A stretch of DNA of 64,000 nt from Janthinobacterium lividum. Its GTDB lineage: Bacteria > Pseudomonadota > Gammaproteobacteria > Burkholderiales > Burkholderiaceae_D. The stretch covers positions 5,022,001-5,086,000 of the forward strand of contig NZ_CP075583.1 in NCBI RefSeq assembly GCF_023509035.1, in the 5' to 3' direction. This document shows, one piece after another, positions 57,599 through 64,000 of the stretch. Each line of letters opens with the position of its first letter. Positions within the stretch are counted from its first letter, which is position 1. Below the pieces are notes generated by a model. It ran no database searches. It was given only the letters and a program-made list of their open reading frames with translations, and was not told where the DNA came from. Made by a program: the position numbers and the translations under genes.

Positions 57599-57611
57599 GC
57601 CGGCTTGACGC

Positions 57612-60271
57612 TTATTTGATCGTATACCGGAACTGCCCCTGCTTGCCGGCGCTGGCCTTGATGCGGCTGATGCCCTGCCCTTCCGCCATGCGCACCAGCA
57701 CGGCTTCGGCGATTTCCGGCAGCAGGCTGCCATTGAGGATATTGTCGACATTGCGCGCGCCCGAATCGACTTCGGTGCAGCGCGCCAGCACCGCCTCGAC
57801 CAGCGCCTCGTCGTAGACGAACTCGGCCTGGTGATTGACGGCGATGCGGGCGGCGATCCGGCCCAGCTTCAGGCTGATGATACGGGCCAGCACATCGTCG
57901 CCGAGCGGATAATAGGGAATCACCTTCAGGCGCCCCAGGAACGCGGGCTTGAAGACCTTTAGCAGCTGCGGGCGGATGGCCAGCTCCAGCTGCTCCGGCG
58001 TCGGCAGCTGCTCCGCCGGCAGATTCAGGCACGCCTGCATCATGGTGGCCGACGCCACGTTCGAGGTCAGGATGATGATGGTATTTTTAAAATCGATCTC
58101 GCGCCCCTCGGCGTCGTCCATCACGCCCTTGTCGAAAACCTGGAAGAACAGCTCCATGACATCGGGATGCGCCTTTTCCACCTCGTCGAGCAGCAGCACG
58201 CTGTACGGATTGCGGCGTACCGCCTCGGTCAGCACACCGCCTTCGCCATAGCCGACATAGCCGGGCGGCGAACCCTTCAGCCCCGACACGCTGTGGGCTT
58301 CCTGGTATTCGCTCATGTTGATGGAAATGAGCTTGCGTTCGCCGCCGTACAGCACGTCGGCCAGCGCCAGCGCCGTTTCCGTCTTGCCGATGCCGGACGG
58401 GCCGACAAACAGGAACACGCCCTTCGGCTTGTCCGGGTCGTCCAGGTTGGCGCGCGCCGTGCGCACGCGCTGCGCCACCGCCTCGATCGCATGGGGCTGG
58501 CCCAGCACGCGCTCCTGCAGCAAATCCTTCAGCCGAAGCACCGTCTTGAGTTCATCCTTGACCATCTTGCCCAGCGGGATGCCGGTCCAGCCGGCGACGA
58601 TTTCCGCCACCACGTGGCCATCGACTTGCACCGGCACCAGCGGCGTCTCTCCCTGCAGCGACGCCAGTTCGGCCTGCAGCGCCAGCAGCTCGCGCCCCTG
58701 GCCCGCGTCGGCCGGCGTGCCCTCCTCGAGCTGCCGGCGGATCGCCTGGATCTGTTCCGACAGCGCCTTTTCGCTGTCCCAGCGCGCGGCCAGCTGCGCG
58801 TGCTCCTGCGTGGCGGCGCCGCGTTCGGCGTCGAGCCGCTGCAGCCGCGCGCCATGGCGCGCGCCGCCGCTCTCCTCGCGCGCCAGGGCCGAGGCTTCCG
58901 CATCGATGCGCTCGCGTCGGCGCGCCACACTGTCAAGCAGGGCCGGCGTGGCGCTCTGCCCCAGCGCCACCCTGGCGCAGGCCGTGTCGAGCACGCTGAT
59001 GGCCTTGTCCGGCAACTGGCGGCCCGCGATGTAGCGGTGCGACAGGCGCACGGCCTCGGTGATCGCCTCGTCGAAGATGCGCACCTTGAAATGCTGCTCC
59101 ATCAGCGGCGCCATGCCGCGCAACATGGCGCACGCCAGCTCCTCGCTCGGCTCCTCGATCTTGACGACCTGGAAGCGGCGCGCCAGCGCGGCATCCTTTT
59201 CAAAATATTTTTGTATTCGCCCCAGGTGGTGGCGGCGATCGTGCGCAGCTCGCCGCGCGCCAACGCGGGTTTCAGCAGGTTGGCCGCATCGTTCTGGCCG
59301 GCGCTGCCGCCGGCGCCGATCATCGTGTGCGCCTCGTCGATGAAGAGGATGATGGCGTGCGCGCTCTTGCCCACTTCGGCGATGACATTTTTCAGGCGGT
59401 TCTCGAACTCGCCCTTGACGCTGGCGCCGGCCTGCAGCAGGCCCATGTCCAGCGTGTGGATTTCCACGCCCTGCAAGATGTCGGGCACGTCGCCCTGCAC
59501 GATGCGCAGCGCCAGGCCCTCGACCACGGCCGTCTTGCCGACGCCGGCCTCGCCCGTCAGGATGGGATTGTTCTGGCGCCGCCGCATCAGGATGTCGATC
59601 GTCTGGCGGATTTCCATGTCGCGCCCGATCACGGGATCGACCTTGCCGGCGCGCGCGCGTGCCGTCAGGTTGACGGTGAACTGGTCCAGCGCCGGCGTTT
59701 TCGACGCCGCCGCCCCGTTTGCCAATTCCCCCACGGGATCGCCGCCGGCATCGCCCGCTTCCTCCTGCCCTGCGGTCGCCACGCCGGCTTCCTGCGAACC
59801 CTCGGTCAGCTTGTCGAGCCCGTGCTTGATCTCGTCGAGCTTGAATTCGTGGAACAGCGCCGAACCCCGGTAGGCCAGCTGCGCCAGTTCCGGCTCGGTC
59901 AGCAGCGCCTGCAGCAGGTGACCGCTGCGGATGCTCACCTGCCGCCCGGCCCGCAAATCGAGCGAAGCGATCAGCCAGGCATGTTCGAACAGCTTCGGCA
60001 GGCGCACGGAAAACACGGGCGTGCGTGCGTTGCCCGTTTGCAGGCGCGCCACTTCGGCGCGCAAATCCGCTTCCAGCATGCTCACGCTGACGCCGCTCCT
60101 GCGGGCAATCAGCACGAAATCGCTGCGCGGCTGCTCCAGCAACGCGAGGAAGACGTGCTCCAGGTCGACTTCATACTGCCCCAGGCTGACGCAAAGGCTG
60201 GCCGCGCGCGTGGCGGCCGTGCGGCAGGTGTCGTTCAACTTGCTGATCAATGTTTTCAGGTTGATGCTCAT
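57612..60271 (-). CDS. tssH: TssH (ClpV) AAA+ ATPase that recycles the T6SS sheath (frame break at 59208-59212)
   Basis: About 886 residues read across a one-base deletion in the T-run 59208-59212 (A-run on the coding strand). The first frame runs from [13 protein letters not shown] through GEYK and then becomes nonsense; the second resumes [17 protein letters not shown] sequence and [16 protein letters not shown]-terminal Clp repeats (about 1-150), first AAA+ with GEAGVGKT (240-247), a middle coiled-coil domain, second AAA+ with GPSGIGKT. ClpV disassembles contracted TssB/C sheath. It is last gene of the minus-strand operon hcp-tssE-tssF-tssG-tssH. Confidence 0.92.
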
Positions 60272-60326
60272 GGGGCGGCGGTCCTTGTCGGGTGATAGTT
60301 GGCGAAATCGATGGCGTGGCGTGTGC

Positions 60327-61412
60327 TCAAGCCAGCGCGTGCAGTTCATAGCGGACATCGGCGCGGTCGCGCGCCTCGCCGCCGGTGATCAAAAAACTGT
60401 CCCAGCCCAGCCGGCCGCCGCTGCGCGGCACTGCCAGCGTCATGCCCTGCACGTCAGCGGCGTGCAGCACCAGCTGCACTTCGTATTCCAGGCACAAGCC
60501 GGTGAACATGGCGAGCATCTTCTCAAGCGCGAGGGCGGCCGCGCCGCCAGGCAGGAAAGCGTCGAAGTGGCAGCGGGCCAGCGGGCCGATGGTCAGCCGC
60601 AGGCGCAAGTCGCGCTGCCAGACGCGCGCGCCGACCATGGCGGTGGCGCCCAGTAAGGCGTTGCTGCCGCCCAAGGTGCTTTGCTGCTCGCGCGGCACGT
60701 CGTACCAGCAGCCGACAAACTGGCTGACGGCGATGCGCTGGCCGAAATACTCGGACAGCACCTGGCCGATCAGCACGGCCGACGGCGGCCGGTGGCGCAT
60801 GGCGGCGGCGAAAAAACCCACCGATTCATCGAGCACGCCCGTGCCGTCCCCCGCCAGGCGCTGGCGCAGCGAGGCGTTGCCCAGCCCCGCCAGCGACAGC
60901 AGCAGCGGCAGGAACTGGTCCTTGCCGTCGAGCTGGTATTTGAGCTCGAGCCGGTACTTGCGCCATGCTTCATAGAACAGGGCCAGGGCGCGGTTCGAAA
61001 ACGTGTCGAGGAAGGCGCGCGGCCCCTCGTCCTTTTCATACAGCTGGTGCGTGGCGATGCGCTCCGTATAGTGCAGCGGCAGCGCGCCGGCGACGCCGAG
61101 AAAGCCCATGAAGGCCGGCGTGACGCGCACGTATTTCAGCTGCCCGCTGCGCAGCGCCGCGTCCAGGGCGCTGGCGTCCGTGGCCAGGTCGCGCGGTTCG
61201 GGCGCCAACACTTCGATCTGGCTGGGGGCGAAGTCGAGCGAGACGGAATTCTGGAAGCGCAGGAAACTGGCCACCGCATCCTCGTGCGGCAAGCCATTGC
61301 GCCTGAGCCACAGCTCCAGCATGCGTACCGCCTGGAAGTACTGGAAGCGGTAAGGCTGGGCAAACAGGCGCTCGATTACACTAGGCTCGAATCGCCGCTG
61401 CGTGGTTTGCAT
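60327..61412 (-). CDS. tssG: TssG baseplate protein
   Basis: A 361-residue TssG (DUF1305). Start region [27 protein letters not shown], then [19 protein letters not shown] and a characteristic [33 protein letters not shown]. It binds TssF in a 2:1 wedge. ATG at 61412 overlaps the end of tssF by 37 bases, showing tight coupling of the two partners. Confidence 0.94.
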   Translation of the reverse strand: MQTTQRRFEPSVIERLFAQPYRFQYFQAVRMLELWLRRNGLPHEDAVASFLRFQNSVSLDFAPSQIEVLAPEPRDLATDASALDAALRSGQLKYVRVTPAFMGFLGVAGALPLHYTERIATHQLYEKDEGPRAFLDTFSNRALALFYEAWRKYRLELKYQLDGKDQFLPLLLSLAGLGNASLRQRLAGDGTGVLDESVGFFAAAMRHRPPSAVLIGQVLSEYFGQRIAVSQFVGCWYDVPREQQSTLGGSNALLGATAMVGARVWQRDLRLRLTIGPLARCHFDAFLPGGAAALALEKMLAMFTGLCLEYEVQLVLHAADVQGMTLAVPRSGGRLGWDSFLITGGEARDRADVRYELHALA

Positions 61413-63220
61413 CGCCACAGCTCCTCTCCTGATTTTTTTGCCAGCACCACCAGCTGCGTGAAGCTGTTCGCATGCACATACAAGCCCAGGAAGCACTCGA
61501 TCACATGCGCAAAGGCGTGGATGCCGCTGCCGACGAAAGCCTCTTCGTCTATCGTCAGCCGCACTTCGACGCCGCGCACCAGGCAGGCGAAGGGGTTGCC
61601 TGGCAGCCAGGCATTGACGGCCTGGTGGCCGATGGCGGTGATGCCGCGGATTTGCCGCTGCGAAGTGGCCGAGCGCGGCAAGTCGTACAGGGTCAGCATT
61701 TCCTGGAACGCTTCCAGGCCGCTGCCAGCCAGCGACAGGTGATTCAGCGACAAATGCGAAATCAGACGCCAGTGGGCGCCCCGTCCCCGTTCGAAACGGT
61801 GCGACTCGCTGGGTTTGCGCAGCAAGCTGATGCTGCGCACGCTGGAGCCGCCTTCGAGGAACAGGTCGCCGCCGTGCAAGCCGTAGGTCAGCTGCGCCGG
61901 CAAGTCGCGGTTGGTGCAGCTCAGCTCCAGGCTGAGCGTATCCGTTTCCACCGCGGCCGGATTGAAATCGATGTCGACAATCGATATCTGCGTTTCGTAG
62001 CCAGGACTCTTGCCGGCGATGATCTCGTCGCGCCGCATGACCCAGTAATGACCATCCCTGGCCGGCGTCTCGCCATGGCGCAACGAATAGAATGGACGGA
62101 ATTCCACCACGGATTCGCCCTGCGGCGTCTGCCGCACCAGCTTGACCGAGTCGATGGACTGCACCTCGAACGCATAGGCGCGGCGCGCATCGGCCAGCAC
62201 GGGATAGCTGGCCGCCGTGTGCGTGAGGCGGATAGGCTCGCCGCGCTGGCGGAACAGGTTGACCACCGGCGTGCAGCCCAGCAGCAGGTTGTGCGTGTTC
62301 ATCGTGCCCAGCAGGCGCGCCGTGTTCGAATCGGTGCGCAGGCCGCTCAGCGCCAGGTGCAAGGTGATGCGGCGGCAGCCGGACGGCAGCGCGGCGCACA
62401 GCGCGCCGAGGTCCAGGTCAAAGAAATTGAATTTTTCGGGAAAGCAGAAATACTCGGTCAGCAGCCGGTAGGCCGGATGCGAGCGGGCGGAAAACGGAAT
62501 CAGCGCATCGTCCTCGGCAAAACCGGCGCTGCGCACCGGAATGCCGTCGAGCGCGACCCAGCTGCCGCTGCCGTCCGCCTCAGCATAGGCCTTCACGGTG
62601 CGCATGAACAGGGCGTCGCGCAGCGCAGCGCAAAACGAGGGCTGGCCATCGATGAACACGCGCAGCGACGCCAGTCCCAGCTGGCCCAGCGACAGCTGCG
62701 CGGCGCTCGACTCGATGGTGATGCGCACGCCCGACGTGGCATTTGCGGGCAGCAGCACCTGTTCCGGCGCCTCGATGATGGCGGAAAACGCCGCATGCGT
62801 GAGCGCCAGCGGTGCCACCGTCACGGGGTAGGCCGTGCGGAAGGTGCAGGCTACGCCCTTCACCGGGCGCGTCGTCAGCTCCGTGCCGCGGGCGATTTCC
62901 GCAGGCGCCGTCAGTTGAGCCGCCGCGGCGGCGTAATCCATGCGCGCGATCGAGCACGAGGGAAAAGGCCGCAGATAATGCGGATACAGCACCTCGAACA
63001 GCGCTTCAGTGAACTCGGGATAATCGTCGTCGATGCGCTTCGAGATGCGCGAATTGAGCAGCGCGAAGGACTGGATCATGCGCTCGATGTGCGGGTCCTC
63101 GCACACCTCGCCGCCCATCAGCAGGCGGCCGGCGATCTTCGGGTAGCGCTCGGAAAACTCACGCGAATAGCGGCGCAGGAAACCCAGTTCGCGCTCGTAG
63201 TAGGGCAGCAATTCTTCCAA
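61376..63220 (-). CDS. tssF: TssF baseplate protein
   Basis: A 614-residue TssF (DUF879). It begins at EELLPYYERELGFLRRYSREFSERYPKIAGRLLMG, the conserved family start. There is no ATG at this point; a TTG at 63220 with GGGAG seven bases upstream is the best start, and a CTG at 63226 overlaps the tssE stop. TssF and TssG form the wedge of the baseplate and contact VgrG. The gene is intact. Confidence 0.93.
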   Translation of the reverse strand: MEELLPYYERELGFLRRYSREFSERYPKIAGRLLMGGEVCEDPHIERMIQSFALLNSRISKRIDDDYPEFTEALFEVLYPHYLRPFPSCSIARMDYAAAAAQLTAPAEIARGTELTTRPVKGVACTFRTAYPVTVAPLALTHAAFSAIIEAPEQVLLPANATSGVRITIESSAAQLSLGQLGLASLRVFIDGQPSFCAALRDALFMRTVKAYAEADGSGSWVALDGIPVRSAGFAEDDALIPFSARSHPAYRLLTEYFCFPEKFNFFDLDLGALCAALPSGCRRITLHLALSGLRTDSNTARLLGTMNTHNLLLGCTPVVNLFRQRGEPIRLTHTAASYPVLADARRAYAFEVQSIDSVKLVRQTPQGESVVEFRPFYSLRHGETPARDGHYWVMRRDEIIAGKSPGYETQISIVDIDFNPAAVETDTLSLELSCTNRDLPAQLTYGLHGGDLFLEGGSSVRSISLLRKPSESHRFERGRGAHWRLISHLSLNHLSLAGSGLEAFQEMLTLYDLPRSATSQRQIRGITAIGHQAVNAWLPGNPFACLVRGVEVRLTIDEEAFVGSGIHAFAHVIECFLGLYVHANSFTQLVVLAKKSGEELWRCKPRSGDSSLV

Positions 63221-63222
63221 AG

Positions 63223-63714
63223 TCAGGCTCCCGTGGACGCGGCGCGGCGCCCCTTGCTGATCGTGTAATGCAGGCTGGAAGGCTGCAAGATGGCGTCGAA
63301 GCTGACCGGTTCGTGCGCCGCATGCACCACCAGCAGCGCGCTGATGGCGAAATTGAGGCGGTTGATCGAGCCTTCCTCGATTTCCAGCGATGCGCGCACC
63401 TGGCGCAAGCGCGGCTCGTGGCGGGCGATGGCCTTTTCGAGGCACTGGCAGATATAGGCGCGGTCGTCCGTGCTCGACAGGCTAAGCCCGGCGAAATCGT
63501 TCAAGCCGTAGGTGATGATCGACTTGCCGCACTCGGGAAAGGGTTTGAGCAGCGCCTCGGGCAGCACGGCGCGCGTGTTGAGCAGCGCTTCAAGATCGCG
63601 CGCCACGGTGTCTTTCAAGTCCTCGAGCGAGAGGCGCGAGACGGTGCCGCTGGAGGCGCCGTGCACGGGCGTATCCATCAGGCGGTCGAACAGGCCCGGC
63701 GTAAAACCTTTCAT
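63223..63714 (-). CDS. tssE: TssE (gp25-like) baseplate protein
   Basis: A 163-residue gp25-like protein. FTPGLFDRLMD at the N-terminus, RDLEALLNTR (the conserved gp25 motif), SIITYGLNDFAG and IARHEPRLRQVRASLE are all present. TssE links the TssF-TssG wedges to the sheath. It begins about 95 bases after the hcp stop and ends two bases before the tssF TTG start. Confidence 0.95.
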   Translation of the reverse strand: MKGFTPGLFDRLMDTPVHGASSGTVSRLSLEDLKDTVARDLEALLNTRAVLPEALLKPFPECGKSIITYGLNDFAGLSLSSTDDRAYICQCLEKAIARHEPRLRQVRASLEIEEGSINRLNFAISALLVVHAAHEPVSFDAILQPSSLHYTISKGRRAASTGA

Positions 63715-63809
63715 GGGCTTCCCGTTTCATGGGTGGCGTGGACACCGCTGCCGGCGGCCAGGAAAGCCAGCGGCGGCAGCGCGCCGCTGGCATACGCGGT
63801 CAGATACGG

Positions 63810-64000
63810 TCAGGCTGTCTTGTTGGCCGACAGATCCCAGCCGCCGGAGGTGTTACCACCCGAACCGCCACCCACTTTTTGCTGCGTGTACTTCCACTTG
63901 ACCTTCGAATACTTGAGTGCCAGGTCTTCGCCGAGAATGTCGCCCGCGGCCACCGATGGCGCCACGCTGCTGATCATCACATTCTCCAGTTCGATTTCGA
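63810..64000 (-). CDS. hcp: Hcp (TssD) tube protein, C-terminal part
   Basis: The last 63 residues of an Hcp-family tube subunit, cut by the window edge. It reads IELENVMISSVAPSVAAGD, LKYSKVKWKYTQQK, then a glycine-rich stretch and GGWDLSANKTA. The VKWxYTQQ...GGNTxGGWDL ending is diagnostic of the Hcp1 type. It is the most upstream visible gene of the minus-strand operon; tssB, tssC and the remaining genes are expected beyond 64000. Confidence 0.92.
   Translation of the reverse strand, partial: EIELENVMISSVAPSVAAGDILGEDLALKYSKVKWKYTQQKVGGGSGGNTSGGWDLSANKTA

Overview
The window looks like a chromosomal segment of a GC-rich betaproteobacterium. Gene content and codon use fit Oxalobacteraceae (Janthinobacterium, Duganella or Massilia type); this is inference from family content, not a database match. 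Coding density is very high, no gene-free stretch exceeds 300 bases, and I saw no tRNA, rRNA, CRISPR array, insertion sequence or prophage.

Layout. 1-2.1 kb: end of a glutathione S-transferase gene, an alpha/beta hydrolase and a divergent LysR regulator. 2.1-7.4 kb (minus): an export operon of TolC, HlyD and two ABC-2 permeases plus a small coupled protein, without an ATPase gene. 7.5-20.1 kb: an anaerobic-lifestyle block with aspartate decarboxylation (two AspT-type antiporters and AspD), a periplasmic binding protein, a small metal-binding-domain protein, the oxygen-independent ubiquinone genes ubiU-ubiV-ubiT, and anaerobic ribonucleotide reductase (nrdD, a separate glycyl-radical ORF, nrdG). 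FNR/Anr-like palindromes lie in front of several of these units, which suggests one low-oxygen regulon. 20.3-24.9 kb: a large Pls-type single-module NRPS-like synthase with its phosphopantetheinyl transferase. 25-33 kb: mixed single genes (LysR, TrpF-like, RlmN-like, YjdM, DmeF/DmeR metal efflux, a TlpA-type thioredoxin, a DUF2325 protein behind a Fur-like box).

33-64 kb is a type VI secretion locus. It opens with an effector island: VgrG with a transthyretin-like tail, a PoNe-like nuclease effector, and a four-copy array of PoNi-type immunity genes in different states of decay. A second island runs the other way: VgrG, DUF4123 adaptor, lipoprotein immunity, Tle1-type phospholipase. The structural part follows: M15 peptidase (TagX-like), PAAR, an unknown membrane protein, TssM, TagF, an OmpA-like protein and TssA on plus, convergent with Hcp, TssE, TssF, TssG and TssH/ClpV on minus. 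TssB, C, J, K and L are not in the window and probably lie beyond base 64000.

Data-quality note. At least nine otherwise intact genes or gene remnants change frame by one base, nearly always at a short homopolymer. Most are likely sequencing or assembly indels, so those genes are annotated across the break and the position is given.
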